The notes under the pieces were generated by a model, which did not search any database, had not been told where the DNA came from, and was given only the letters and a program-made list of their open reading frames with translations. The translations under genes and the position numbers were made by a program. From contig NZ_JAATOO010000022.1 in the NCBI RefSeq assembly GCF_011806575.1, positions 18,315 to 82,314 of the forward strand: 64,000 nucleotides of DNA, written 5' to 3'. Positions 17,278-25,992 of the stretch are shown piece by piece. Numbering within the stretch: the first letter of the stretch is position 1; the number at the start of each line of letters is the position of its first letter. Source of the DNA: Vibrio hepatarius (GTDB lineage Bacteria > Pseudomonadota > Gammaproteobacteria > Enterobacterales > Vibrionaceae).

Positions 17278-18258
17278 ATGTTTAACGCTCTGATTCTAAA
17301 CCAAGAAGAAAAACGCACTATCGCGAGTATCGAACAAATCGATGAAGCCCAGTTACCGGAAGGAGACGTGCTTATCGAAGTTGATTACTCATCACTGAAC
17401 TACAAAGATGGTTTGGCGATCACTGGTAAAGGGAAAATCATCCGCAACTTCCCGATGGTTCCGGGTATCGACCTAGCAGGCACAGTGCTGGACTCACAAG
17501 ACGCACGCTACCAAACCGGTGATAAAGTGGTCTTGACTGGTTGGGGTGTGGGTGAAAACCATTGGGGTGGCATGGCGCAACGTGCGCGTCTAAAAGCGGA
17601 TTGGCTGGTACCACTACCACAAGGGCTAGACAGCAAAAAAGCAATGATGGTTGGCACCGCAGGTTTTACTGCAATGCTATGTGTTCAAGCGCTGCTTGAT
17701 GCGGGCATCAAACCGGAAGACGGTGAGGTTCTAGTGACTGGTGCGAGCGGTGGTGTAGGTTCAGTCGCAGTAACATTGCTGGCTCAACTAGGCTACAAAG
17801 TCGCAGCCGTTACTGGTCGTGTTGAACAAAACGGTCCTCTTTTAGAAAAGCTTGGCGCAAGCCGCATCATCGACCGTGTTGAGTTTGAAGAGCCAGCACG
17901 CCCACTTGAGAAGCAAGTCTGGGCTGGTGCCGTCGATACCGTTGGCAGCAAAGTTCTAACAAAAGTACTGGCACAGATGGATTACAACGGTGCGGTAGCA
18001 GCGTGTGGTTTGGCAGGTGGTTTTGACCTACCAACAACTGTGATGCCATTTATCCTGCGCAACGTGCGTCTGCAAGGCGTGGACTCAGTGATGTGTCCTA
18101 CCGAAAAACGTATCGCCGCATGGGAAAAGCTGGTTGAGCTACTACCAGAGAGCTACTTTGATCAAGCATGTACCGAAGTTGAATTAGCAGAAGCGCCTAA
18201 ATACGCCGAAGACATTACCAACGGTCAAGTGACTGGTCGTGTTGTCATTAAGCTTTAA
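17278..18258 (+). CDS. acuI: AcuI/YhdH-type NADPH-dependent acrylyl-CoA reductase
   Basis: A zinc-free medium-chain dehydrogenase/quinone oxidoreductase. The NADPH-binding motif VTGASGGVGSVAV is near residues 153-165, and the N-terminal block DYSSLNYKDGLAITGKG is typical of the YhdH/AcuI branch, which reduces toxic acrylyl-CoA to propionyl-CoA. It has 326 residues. ATG 17278 is preceded by GGAG; the ORF extension to 17221 has no ribosome-binding site. It is a single gene between two terminators. In marine bacteria AcuI can act in DMSP breakdown, but no dddP or dmd neighbours are present, so acrylate detoxification is the safer reading. Confidence 0.9.
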   Translation: MFNALILNQEEKRTIASIEQIDEAQLPEGDVLIEVDYSSLNYKDGLAITGKGKIIRNFPMVPGIDLAGTVLDSQDARYQTGDKVVLTGWGVGENHWGGMAQRARLKADWLVPLPQGLDSKKAMMVGTAGFTAMLCVQALLDAGIKPEDGEVLVTGASGGVGSVAVTLLAQLGYKVAAVTGRVEQNGPLLEKLGASRIIDRVEFEEPARPLEKQVWAGAVDTVGSKVLTKVLAQMDYNGAVAACGLAGGFDLPTTVMPFILRNVRLQGVDSVMCPTEKRIAAWEKLVELLPESYFDQACTEVELAEAPKYAEDITNGQVTGRVVIKL

Positions 18259-18274
18259 ACACAGACCAAACATA

Positions 18275-18303
18275 AAAAGAGCCAGCAATGCTGGCTCTTT
18301 TGT
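18275..18303. terminator. Bidirectional terminator between acuI and a convergent LysR gene
   Basis: AAAAGAGCCAGC with GCTGGCTCTTTT around a 3-base loop; T-rich on both strands outside the stem. Its right end touches the stop of the minus-strand LysR gene. Confidence 0.85.
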
Positions 18304-19247
18304 TATCCATTCAATCCCATGTCTTCTATCCGTTTGGCAATCAAACGACCACATTCTTCCTTAACAATGCTTCGCAACCATTCTTGTGCAGGAGAATGCT
18401 CACAGCGCGGATGCCAAATCATCGAGTAGTCAAACGGCGTAAAGTGGAACGGCAACGGTTTCACCACCAAGTCATACCGCTCAGCAACCAAGTAAGCGAG
18501 ATCTGCTGGCACGGTGATAATCAACGGCATGGTATCGACAATCGTCAGCGCCGCTTCAAGATGATATGCGCGTAGGACCATTCTTCGCTCGGGATACTCA
18601 ACCAACGCTTGCTCAATCAGAGCTTTCACCCCATCACTGATGGCGATCATCGCATGTGGACACGTGAGGTAGTCTTGCAAGCTCATTTCAGTATCAGCCA
18701 AAGGATGCTGTTTGGACAATAAACACAGCACCCCCACCCGGCCAAGAATTTCACTGCGCAGCGGTTCAACCGGACCAATCGGACGACAGATCGCCAAATC
18801 GGCGCCTTCATACGTCAATTGGTCATCTAACCGGTCGTACTGCAGCGGAAGAAAGTTAAACGACACCTTGGGCGCTTCTTGATAAATACGCGGTAAAGCA
18901 AACGGCAAAATGGTCTGCATCGCATAATCGGTGGTCGCAATGGTGAACGTCTGTTCGCAACTACTGGGTTCAAACTCGATCGGCGAAAGAATTTGTCGCA
19001 ACGATTCCAACGGTTCACCCAACGCCCTATCAATTTCAAGCGCTTTCTCGGTCGGAATTAGATGCTGGCCTTGGCGGGTAAAAAGTGGGTCGCCAAGCAT
19101 GTCACGCAGTCGCCCAAGCACTCGACTCATCGCCGACTGGCTTAAATTGAGCCGATGCGCCGCCTTGCTCACGCTGGATTCTTCAATCAGTACTCGCAAA
19201 GCCACAAACAGGTTTAAGTCGCGTCGGTAGATCTCTTCTAATTCCAC
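18303..19247 (-). CDS. LysR-family transcriptional regulator, NahR/LeuO-like group
   Basis: The product has a winged helix-turn-helix (SVSKAAHRLNLSQSAMSRVL, about residues 25-44) preceded by RRDLNLFVALRVL, a pattern common in NodD/NahR/LeuO-like LysR proteins, and an effector-binding domain to residue 314. The ligand is not evident. It stands alone, convergent with acuI and separated from the small membrane-protein gene upstream by that gene's terminator, so it is probably expressed from its own promoter in 19248-19297. A target gene cannot be named; acuI is a neighbour but is convergent, not divergent. Confidence 0.85.
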   Translation of the reverse strand: MELEEIYRRDLNLFVALRVLIEESSVSKAAHRLNLSQSAMSRVLGRLRDMLGDPLFTRQGQHLIPTEKALEIDRALGEPLESLRQILSPIEFEPSSCEQTFTIATTDYAMQTILPFALPRIYQEAPKVSFNFLPLQYDRLDDQLTYEGADLAICRPIGPVEPLRSEILGRVGVLCLLSKQHPLADTEMSLQDYLTCPHAMIAISDGVKALIEQALVEYPERRMVLRAYHLEAALTIVDTMPLIITVPADLAYLVAERYDLVVKPLPFHFTPFDYSMIWHPRCEHSPAQEWLRSIVKEECGRLIAKRIEDMGLNG

Positions 19248-19297
19248 AAGTAGCCACTTCTTTTTACAAGGTATTAGTCAGATTCTACTCTTTAGGC

Positions 19298-19323
19298 AAA
19301 AAAAATCCCGCCTTTCAGCGGGG
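19298..19323 (-). terminator. Terminator of the small membrane-protein gene at 19404-19586
   Basis: Read leftward: CCCGC, loop, GCGGG (19307-19322), then eight T (19298-19305 as A on the plus strand). Confidence 0.8.
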
Positions 19324-19403
19324 AAGCCCAAGAAAAATGGGGATAGTGTCGGAATGTATTTGAGTGTAGTTACAAATGTTGAAGGATGTTGGAAGGTCAT
19401 CCA

Positions 19404-19586
19404 TCAATGTTCTTGCTCTTCTGATGCGCTCGGCCAACGATGCATCTCGAGCCAAATCCCTACGACCGTCGCAACCATGCCAAGTAATGGCATAAACGAC
19501 GGTTCAGTTGGTGAACGTAAAACAAGGGCGCAGAAGGAGATAAAACACAACACAGAATAGATTGTGAGACGATCTAATGCTGTCAT
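19404..19586 (-). CDS. Small two-helix membrane protein, unknown function
   Basis: A 60-residue protein with two hydrophobic helices (LTIYSVLCFISFCALVL, about 7-23, and PLLGMVATVVGIWLEM, about 33-48) and a charged C-terminus rich in Glu and His. A strong Shine-Dalgarno (AAGGAG, 8-9 bp before the ATG) and a dedicated Rho-independent terminator support it as a real gene. I do not recognise the family. It is divergent from tusA. Confidence 0.65.
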   Translation of the reverse strand: MTALDRLTIYSVLCFISFCALVLRSPTEPSFMPLLGMVATVVGIWLEMHRWPSASEEQEH

Positions 19587-19718
19587 AATCGCTGCTCCTT
19601 GGTTTAATTGTTACCAACTTGTTAACTAAGTTAAAACAAATTGATCTGTTTGCCAAGTGCTTATTGAATATTTTTTCTTCAGCAGTATTATCTACGCCCA
19701 GATCAGAGCAAAAAAGAT

Positions 19719-19973
19719 ATGACCATGACATTCAATCCAGAGCAGGCAACACATACTCTCGAAGCGGAAGGACTACGCTGCCCAGAGCCAGTTATGATGG
19801 TCAGGAAGACAATTCGAACCATGAACGATGGGGATGTGTTGTTGGTGAAAGCCGACGACCCATCAACAACTCGCGATATTCCGAGCTTCTGTCGCTTTAT
19901 GGATCATCAGTTGATTGCAGCCCAAACCGATGAGCTGCCATACCAATACCTTATCAAGAAGGGTGTTGAGTAA
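19719..19973 (+). CDS. tusA: Sulfur carrier protein TusA
   Basis: TusA accepts persulfide sulfur from IscS and passes it to TusBCD for 2-thiolation of tRNA wobble uridine. The active Cys21 lies in the invariant GLRCPEPVMMVRK, and the TRDIPSFCRFM block matches E. coli TusA. It has 84 residues from the first ATG; Met3 is an alternative start giving 82, and no strong ribosome-binding site decides. It is a single gene with its own terminator. Confidence 0.95.
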   Translation: MTMTFNPEQATHTLEAEGLRCPEPVMMVRKTIRTMNDGDVLLVKADDPSTTRDIPSFCRFMDHQLIAAQTDELPYQYLIKKGVE

Positions 19974-19995
19974 CGCATGTGCGTCAAACAAAATA

Positions 19996-20024
19996 AAACG
20001 GCAGCCTGAGGCTGCCGTTTTTTA
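19996..20024. terminator. Bidirectional terminator between tusA and a convergent small gene
   Basis: AAACGGCAGCC (19996-20006), loop TGA, GGCTGCCGTTT (20010-20020) then T tract; the mirror A tract lets it work leftward too. Confidence 0.9.
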
Positions 20025-20282
20025 TTCTTCATACTCTAGGGTTCGTACTTCTGACTGGAGTTTATTGATCTGCTTTTTCATCGCACGCATTTCTTCATGC
20101 ATCGGGATAATATGCGCAACCCGAATCCATGCCTCTACCGTCAAGCCAGTGAGAATAAACGCACCTGCTACGATCGGGATCCACATATCCGTGAGCACCA
20201 TCGCTAACAAACACAGCGCCAAACCAAAGGTGAACAAATAGCTCTGACTTTTTGGGGACATCCCCATATAACGTGTAAGCAT
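20022..20282 (-). CDS. Small membrane protein with C-terminal coiled coil, unknown function
   Basis: An 86-residue protein: two closely spaced transmembrane helices (SYLFTFGLALCLLAMVLT, about 14-31, and IPIVAGAFILTGLTVEAW, about 35-52), then a heptad-like charged tail from residue 62 (MRAMKKQINKLQSEVRTLE) that could form a coiled coil in the cytoplasm. GAGAGGG before the ATG is a plausible ribosome-binding site. It shares a bidirectional terminator with tusA. The family is not recognised; the layout resembles small scaffolding or phage-shock-type membrane proteins, but this is only a structural likeness. Confidence 0.6.
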   Translation of the reverse strand: MLTRYMGMSPKSQSYLFTFGLALCLLAMVLTDMWIPIVAGAFILTGLTVEAWIRVAHIIPMHEEMRAMKKQINKLQSEVRTLEYEE

Positions 20283-20458
20283 AAACTTGCCCTCTCGCTA
20301 CACTCTTCATACTTAAAACCACCGCCAACATACGAAGTTTCAACTAATCCGAGTAATATCATTCACATGATTAAAGTAGCATGACAACGATGACACAAAT
20401 ATGTCAGACGTCACCCTTTGACCAATTTATCGCCAAAGTGATATCCAGTTGAGACTTT

Positions 20459-20496
20459 GTGACTTATTGATATTTAAAAGATTATCAATAAGTCAC
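20459..20496. repeat. 38-bp perfect palindrome (14-bp arms) at the 3' side of mneA
   Basis: GTGACTTATTGATA (20459-20472) and TATCAATAAGTCAC (20483-20496) are exact complements around a 10-base AT-rich spacer. It begins 12 bp beyond the mneA stop. No T tract follows on either strand, so it is not a standard terminator; it may be an mRNA-stabilising hairpin or a dimeric protein-binding site. Confidence 0.7.
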
Positions 20497-20507
20497 GTCG
20501 ATTTACG

Positions 20508-21065
20508 TTACGAGTAGAAGTAAGCACCGACGGCTAATGCCGCAAACAGAGCTGCGGTGATTTTTCGGATCAGCGCCAATGGCATCTTATCTGCTGACAG
20601 CTTACCAATCACAACCACAGGAACGTTCGCCAGCAACATACCAATTGTGGTCCCCAGTACCACCAGACTCAGCGCATCAGCGTATTGCGCGCCCAAAATT
20701 GAGGTCGCAATCTGGGTTTTATCGCCGATTTCGGCCACAAAGAAGACAATAAAACTGGCGACAAATGGACCGCGATTAGAGATCTCTTCATCGTCATCCA
20801 GTTTGTCAGGGATCAGTACCCACGCCGCCATCGCAGCGAAACTGACCACCAGCACCCACTTTAACACTTCAGGAGATAAGTAATCGGCGACCACCACACC
20901 CAACCATGCTGCTAAAGCGTGATTAGCAATAGTAGCGAAAAAGATCGCAGCAATAATTGGAATCGGTTTACGGTAACGACTGGCAAGAAGTAGAGATAGC
21001 AATTGGGTCTTATCACCAATTTCTGCTAAGGCTACGGTTGTAATTGAAATAGCTAAAACGCTCAC
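20508..21065 (-). CDS. mneA: MneA-type manganese exporter (UPF0016/GDT1 family)
   Basis: The protein has six predicted transmembrane helices in two repeats, each carrying the family motif: AEIGDKTQLL near residue 14 and AEIGDKTQIA near residue 110. UPF0016/TMEM165 proteins move Mn or Ca; V. cholerae MneA exports Mn. GTG at 21063-21065 is the best start: it gives 185 residues beginning just before the first motif. The open frame extends to 21203, but those 46 codons lie in the riboswitch leader and encode a polar sequence unlike the family. The yybP-ykoY element upstream implies induction by Mn. Confidence 0.88.
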   Translation of the reverse strand: MSVLAISITTVALAEIGDKTQLLSLLLASRYRKPIPIIAAIFFATIANHALAAWLGVVVADYLSPEVLKWVLVVSFAAMAAWVLIPDKLDDDEEISNRGPFVASFIVFFVAEIGDKTQIATSILGAQYADALSLVVLGTTIGMLLANVPVVVIGKLSADKMPLALIRKITAALFAALAVGAYFYS

Positions 21066-21272
21066 GACATGCTCATTGGGGCAGGGATAATTATTTAAAC
21101 CATAGACAAACCTCGTGCCCCACCCCGGTTCACGATGTTTATCTAAGGTCTTGCTAAACCCATCAAGCGATGAGTCTCGAGCGCCATGGTGATTTTGCAC
21201 CAATTATGTTGACGAACGAACTAAGTGGACAAGGATATCGACTTAGTAAGCTACTCCCCAAAGATGGGCGCT
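21066..21272 (-). ncRNA. yybP-ykoY manganese riboswitch leader of mneA
   Basis: On the minus strand, AGCGCC (21272-21267) pairs with GGCGCT (21185-21180) to close a roughly 93-nt aptamer containing the hallmark CTTTGGGGAGTAG and a GTCAACATA segment. Downstream, 21144-21131 pairs with 21117-21104 (12 Watson-Crick pairs, one wobble, one mismatch) around a loop with two GGGG runs; CCC and CCCC runs shortly before the GTG start could pair with this loop. There is no T tract, so control of translation initiation is more likely than termination. The family senses Mn2+. Confidence 0.88.
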
Positions 21273-21301
21273 ATTTTAGCCACCACTCTGCGTTAGAACA
21301 A
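21273..21301 (-). promoter_or_regulatory. Candidate mneA promoter
   Basis: Minus-strand TTGTTC (21301-21296), 17-bp spacer, TAAAAT (21278-21273). The predicted transcript start falls within a few bases of the riboswitch P1 stem, which supports the assignment. Confidence 0.5.
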
Positions 21302-21545
21302 GTAGCAAAGCGCGCAAAAACTCCCTTTTAAGAAAATTTAGGCGAATAAGCCGTTAAATTTCCATTAAAGGAGAAATATGCCTAGGAATTAATCAAGATT
21401 AACCCTACTCCCATAACCAATATCTGGGTATACTTGATTGTTATTTTATTCAACCGTAATTACTCTTTATCGCCCCTGTTTGAGTGCAAAACTCGACAGA
21501 AAAAACGAATTAATGAGTAACTAGAGAATCGCGCGAACCTGACTT
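21302..21545 (+). other. Spacer upstream of glyQS
   Basis: This AT-rich stretch between the mneA promoter and glyQ must hold the glyQS promoter, but I see no single convincing -35/-10 pair; TTGATT near 21434 followed by AT-rich hexamers is the best guess. AAAGGAG at 21367-21373 precedes a four-codon open frame (21378-21392), probably by chance. No T-box-like structure is apparent. Confidence 0.4.
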
Positions 21546-22463
21546 ATGCAAAAATACGATATCAAAACCTTCCAGGGAATGATCCTCGCGCTGCAGGATT
21601 ATTGGGCTCAAAATGGTTGTACCATTGTTCAACCGCTAGATATGGAAGTAGGTGCGGGTACCTCTCACCCAATGACCTGTCTACGAGCGCTTGGCCCAGA
21701 GCCAATGTCTACAGCTTACGTACAACCTTCACGTCGTCCGACCGATGGCCGTTACGGTGAAAACCCTAACCGTCTTCAGCACTACTATCAATTCCAAGTA
21801 GCGCTAAAACCGTCTCCAGACAATATTCAAGAGTTGTACCTTGGCTCCCTTGAAGTTCTTGGTATTGACCCACTTGTACACGACATCCGTTTCGTAGAAG
21901 ACAACTGGGAAAACCCAACGCTTGGCGCATGGGGTCTAGGCTGGGAAGTGTGGCTAAACGGCATGGAAGTGACTCAGTTTACTTACTTCCAACAAGTTGG
22001 TGGTCTTGAGTGTAAACCGGTAACGGGTGAAATCACTTACGGTATCGAACGTCTAGCTATGTACATCCAAGAAGTAGACTCGGTTTACGACCTAACTTGG
22101 AACATCGCACCAGACGGCAGCAAAGTGACTTATGGTGATATTTTCCACCAAAACGAAGTGGAACAATCGACTTACAACTTCGAGCACGCAGACGTAGATT
22201 TCCTATTTAGCTTCTTCGAGCAGTGCGAGAAAGAGTGTAAAGAGCTATTAGAGCTTGAAAAACCACTTCCTTTACCAGCTTACGAGCGCATCCTGAAAGC
22301 GGGTCACGCATTCAACCTACTAGACGCACGCAAAGCGATCTCAGTAACTGAACGTCAACGTTACATCCTGCGCATCCGCAATCTGACTAAAGCAGTAGCA
22401 GAAGCATACTACGCATCGCGTGAAGCTCTTGGCTTCCCAATGTGTAAGAAAGAACAAGCGTAA
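21546..22463 (+). CDS. glyQ: Glycyl-tRNA synthetase, alpha subunit
   Basis: The catalytic class II subunit of the bacterial alpha2beta2 glycyl-tRNA synthetase. It begins MQKYDIKTFQGMILALQDYW as in E. coli GlyQ, and contains the near-invariant GAGTSHPMTCLRALGPEP and the class II motif region RYGENPNRLQHYYQFQV. It has 305 residues (E. coli 303). It lies 13 bp before glyS and is co-transcribed with it. Confidence 0.98.
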   Translation: MQKYDIKTFQGMILALQDYWAQNGCTIVQPLDMEVGAGTSHPMTCLRALGPEPMSTAYVQPSRRPTDGRYGENPNRLQHYYQFQVALKPSPDNIQELYLGSLEVLGIDPLVHDIRFVEDNWENPTLGAWGLGWEVWLNGMEVTQFTYFQQVGGLECKPVTGEITYGIERLAMYIQEVDSVYDLTWNIAPDGSKVTYGDIFHQNEVEQSTYNFEHADVDFLFSFFEQCEKECKELLELEKPLPLPAYERILKAGHAFNLLDARKAISVTERQRYILRIRNLTKAVAEAYYASREALGFPMCKKEQA

Positions 22464-22476
22464 GGGGTAGAGTAAC

Positions 22477-24543
22477 ATGGCAAAAGAATTTCTAATCGAG
22501 CTAGGCACAGAAGAGCTACCACCAACGCAACTTCGCACTCTAGCTGAAGCATTCGCAGCAAACTTCGAAGCAGAACTAAAAAACGCTGAGCTTGCTCACG
22601 AAGGCGTAAAATGGTTCGCGGCACCTCGTCGTCTTGCACTTAAAGTGGCTGCACTGGCAGAAAGCCAATCAGACAAAGTGGTTGAAAAACGTGGTCCTGC
22701 GGTTTCTGCCGCATTTGACGCAGAAGGCAATCCGACTAAAGCCGCTCAAGGCTGGGCTCGTGGTTGTGGCATCACCGTTGACCAAGCGGATCGCATGGTA
22801 ACCGACAAAGGCGAATGGCTACTGTTCAAGCAAGAAGTCAAAGGTAAGCCGGCTTCTGAGATCGTGGTTGAACTCGCAGCAAAAGCGCTGGCAAACCTAC
22901 CGATCGCAAAACCAATGCGTTGGGGTAACAAAACCACGCAATTTATCCGTCCAGTTAAAACGCTAACCATGCTAATGGGTAGCGACCTAATCGAAGGCGA
23001 AATCTTAGGTGTCGCTTCTGACCGCACTATCCGTGGTCACCGCTTTATGGGTGAGCAAGAATTTACTATCGATTCTGCTGAGCAATACCCTGCGATCCTA
23101 GAAGAACGCGGTAAAGTGATGGCAGATTACGAAGCGCGTAAAGCCATCATCCTAGCCGACGCTCAAAAAGCGGCAGCCGCCGTTGGTGGTATTGCTGACC
23201 TTGAAGATGACCTAGTAGAAGAAGTGACTTCTCTGGTTGAATGGCCAGTCGTGCTTACCGCGAAGTTTGAAGAAGAATTCCTAAAAGTTCCTTCTGAAGC
23301 CTTGGTTTACACCATGAAAGGCGACCAAAAGTACTTCCCTGTCTACACAGAAGACAAGCAATTGCTGCCTAATTTCATCTTCGTATCCAATATCGAATCG
23401 AAAGAACCTCGCTACGTTATCGAAGGTAATGAGAAAGTGGTTCGCCCTCGTCTTGCTGACGCTGAGTTCTTCTTCAACACAGACCGTAAGCGTCCGCTTA
23501 TCGACCGTCTTCCTGAACTAGAAACAGCAATCTTCCAAAAGCAACTGGGTACGATCAAAGACAAAACAGACCGCATCACAGAACTTGCTGGCTACATCGC
23601 TGAGCAAATTGGTGCTGACGTAGAGAAATCGAAGCGTGCAGGCCTGCTAGCGAAATGTGACCTAATGACCTCAATGGTATTCGAATTTACGGATACTCAA
23701 GGTGTAATGGGTATGCACTACGCGCGCCACGACGGTGAAGCAGAAGAAGTGGCAGTGGCACTGAACGAGCAATACATGCCTCGTTTCGCAGGTGATGAAC
23801 TGCCATCTAACGGCGTTTCAACCGCAGTTGCTATGGCTGACAAGCTAGACACGATCGTAGGTATCTTCGGTATCGGTCAAGCGCCGAAAGGCAGCGACCC
23901 ATTCGCACTGCGCCGCGCGTCGCTAGGTGTACTACGTATCATCGTTGAATACGGTTACAACCTAGATCTCGTTGACCTAGTTGCAAAAGCGAAGTCTCTA
24001 TTTGGTGACCGTTTAACTAACGACAACGTTGAACAAGACGTGATTGAATTTATGCTTGGTCGTTTCCGTGCTTGGTACCAAGACGAAGGCTTCAGCGTAG
24101 ACATCATTCAAGCAGTACTGGCTCGTCGTCCGACTAAACCAGCAGACTTCGACCAACGTGTTAAAGCGGTATCTCACTTCCGTGAGTTGGAAGCGGCAGA
24201 GTCTCTAGCAGCAGCGAACAAACGTGTCGGTAACATCCTTGCGAAATTCGACGGCGAACTAGCAGCAGAGATTGACCTAGCATTGCTACAAGAAGACGCA
24301 GAGAAAGCACTAGCAGAAAGCGTTGAAGTCATGACAGAAGCGCTAGAACCTGCATTTGCAACCGGTAACTACCAAGAAGCGCTAAACAAGCTAGCTGACC
24401 TACGTGAGCCAGTGGATGCGTTCTTCGATAACGTCATGGTAATGGCAGACGACGAAGCACTGAAGAAGAACCGTCTGACTCTACTGAACAATCTACGTAA
24501 TCTATTCCTGCAAATTGCGGATATTTCACTACTGCAGAAGTAA
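22477..24543 (+). CDS. glyS: Glycyl-tRNA synthetase, beta subunit
   Basis: The tRNA-binding subunit of glycyl-tRNA synthetase: N-terminal B3/B4-like region starting KEFLIELGTEELPP, a central HD-like domain (GMHYARHDGE near residue 410), and a C-terminal DALR-type anticodon-binding domain. It has 688 residues (E. coli 689). AAGGGGTAGAG upstream supports the start. The gene is followed by a terminator and uses highly biased codons, as expected for a translation gene. Confidence 0.98.
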   Translation: MAKEFLIELGTEELPPTQLRTLAEAFAANFEAELKNAELAHEGVKWFAAPRRLALKVAALAESQSDKVVEKRGPAVSAAFDAEGNPTKAAQGWARGCGITVDQADRMVTDKGEWLLFKQEVKGKPASEIVVELAAKALANLPIAKPMRWGNKTTQFIRPVKTLTMLMGSDLIEGEILGVASDRTIRGHRFMGEQEFTIDSAEQYPAILEERGKVMADYEARKAIILADAQKAAAAVGGIADLEDDLVEEVTSLVEWPVVLTAKFEEEFLKVPSEALVYTMKGDQKYFPVYTEDKQLLPNFIFVSNIESKEPRYVIEGNEKVVRPRLADAEFFFNTDRKRPLIDRLPELETAIFQKQLGTIKDKTDRITELAGYIAEQIGADVEKSKRAGLLAKCDLMTSMVFEFTDTQGVMGMHYARHDGEAEEVAVALNEQYMPRFAGDELPSNGVSTAVAMADKLDTIVGIFGIGQAPKGSDPFALRRASLGVLRIIVEYGYNLDLVDLVAKAKSLFGDRLTNDNVEQDVIEFMLGRFRAWYQDEGFSVDIIQAVLARRPTKPADFDQRVKAVSHFRELEAAESLAAANKRVGNILAKFDGELAAEIDLALLQEDAEKALAESVEVMTEALEPAFATGNYQEALNKLADLREPVDAFFDNVMVMADDEALKKNRLTLLNNLRNLFLQIADISLLQK

Positions 24544-24571
24544 TTCTCAGCTGAAATCATTATGTATGCGC

Positions 24572-24603
24572 AAGCCCGGCTCTTTGAGTCGGGCTTTATT
24601 TTT
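24572..24603 (+). terminator. Terminator of glyQS
   Basis: AAGCCCG (24572-24578) pairs with CGGGCTT (24590-24596), with a short inner CT/AG extension, followed by TATTTTTAT. Confidence 0.85.
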
Positions 24604-24730
24604 ATCTAAAGCCAAATATTGTGCTTTGCGTCGTAAAAACATTAGGGTAAGGTCAAGTATTACACTATTAGCTGATCTCCATCAGCGTATTACATATAAA
24701 GCAAACACAATGAATTAGGTAAAAGTAGCA

Positions 24731-25981
24731 ATGCAGTTTTCTAAGTTTGGTGACAAGTTTAATCAGTATTCCGGTATCACGCAGTTAATGGACGACCTTA
24801 ATGATGGTCTGCGCACTCCAGGCGCCATCATGCTCGGTGGAGGTAACCCAGCCGCCATACCTGCCATGCTCGAGTACTTTCATCAAACCAGTGAAGAACT
24901 GCTCGCCAACGGTGACCTCGTCGCTGCGCTGACCAACTACGATGGCCCTCAAGGCAAAGACGTCTTTGTCAAAGCACTGGCGAAGCTATTTAGAGAGACG
25001 TACGGCTGGAATATTAGCGAGAAAAACATCAGCCTGACGAACGGCAGCCAAAGCGGCTTCTTTTACCTGTTTAACCTGCTCGCAGGCCAACAAGCCGACG
25101 GTTCACACAAGAAGATCTTATTGCCTATCGCCCCTGAATACATTGGTTATGGGGACGCGGGCATTGATGAGAACATCTTTGTTTCTTATCACCCAGAAAT
25201 TGAATTGCTCGACAACGGCCTGTTCAAATACCACGTTGATTTTGAAGAGTTGAAAGTTGATGAATCAGTGGCGGCGATCTGCGCCTCTCGCCCGACTAAC
25301 CCAACCGGAAACGTTCTAACCGACGAAGAAATCCACAAATTGGATAAGCTGGCGCGTGAAAACAACATTCCACTGATCATCGACAATGCCTACGGTTTGC
25401 CGTTTCCAAATATCATTTTCGAGGACGTCGAACCATTCTGGAATGAAAACACCATCTTGTGCATGAGCCTATCGAAGTTGGGCCTGCCAGGCGTGCGCTG
25501 TGGGATTGTGATTGCCAGTGAAGAAATCACTCAGGCGATGACCAATATGAACGGAATCATCAGCCTTGCGCCGGGTAGCGTTGGACCTACCTTTGCCAAC
25601 CACATGATCGCAAAAGACGACCTGCTCAAACTCAGTACTAACGTCATTAAGCCGTTTTACCAACACAAGTCGCAACGTGCGGTGCAACTGCTACAAGACG
25701 CCATCACTGACCCAAGGTTCCGTATCCATAAGCCGGAAGGTGCGATTTTCCTATGGCTATGGTTCGATGAACTACCGATCACGACCATGGAACTCTACAA
25801 GCGTCTTAAAGCGCGAGGCGTTTTGATTGTACCGGGAGAATACTTCTTTATCGGTCAAGAAGATGACTGGGAACACGCGCATCAATGTCTGCGTATGAAC
25901 TACGTACAAGATGATGAAGCGATGCAAAAAGGCATTGCGGTGATCGCAGAAGAAGTCGCCAAAGCCTACCAACAAGGCTAA
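24731..25981 (+). CDS. avtA: Valine-pyruvate aminotransferase
   Basis: A PLP fold type I aminotransferase that exchanges amino groups between valine and pyruvate or alanine. PLP Lys249 lies in CMSLSKLGLPGVRCG; the substrate-contacting block SRPTNPTGNVL is at 186-196 and the carboxylate-binding LRMNYV near 393. The length of 416 matches E. coli AvtA (417). It is a single gene downstream of the glyQS terminator. Confidence 0.93.
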   Translation: MQFSKFGDKFNQYSGITQLMDDLNDGLRTPGAIMLGGGNPAAIPAMLEYFHQTSEELLANGDLVAALTNYDGPQGKDVFVKALAKLFRETYGWNISEKNISLTNGSQSGFFYLFNLLAGQQADGSHKKILLPIAPEYIGYGDAGIDENIFVSYHPEIELLDNGLFKYHVDFEELKVDESVAAICASRPTNPTGNVLTDEEIHKLDKLARENNIPLIIDNAYGLPFPNIIFEDVEPFWNENTILCMSLSKLGLPGVRCGIVIASEEITQAMTNMNGIISLAPGSVGPTFANHMIAKDDLLKLSTNVIKPFYQHKSQRAVQLLQDAITDPRFRIHKPEGAIFLWLWFDELPITTMELYKRLKARGVLIVPGEYFFIGQEDDWEHAHQCLRMNYVQDDEAMQKGIAVIAEEVAKAYQQG

Positions 25982-25992
25982 ATGGAATTAAA

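Noticed and set aside
21066..21203. N-terminal extension of mneA by 46 residues
   Set aside because: It covers the riboswitch, and the encoded peptide is polar and unlike the family.
21378..21392. Four-codon open frame behind a good AAAGGAG sequence upstream of glyQ
   Set aside because: Too short to judge, no regulatory codon run and no attenuator structure between it and glyQ.
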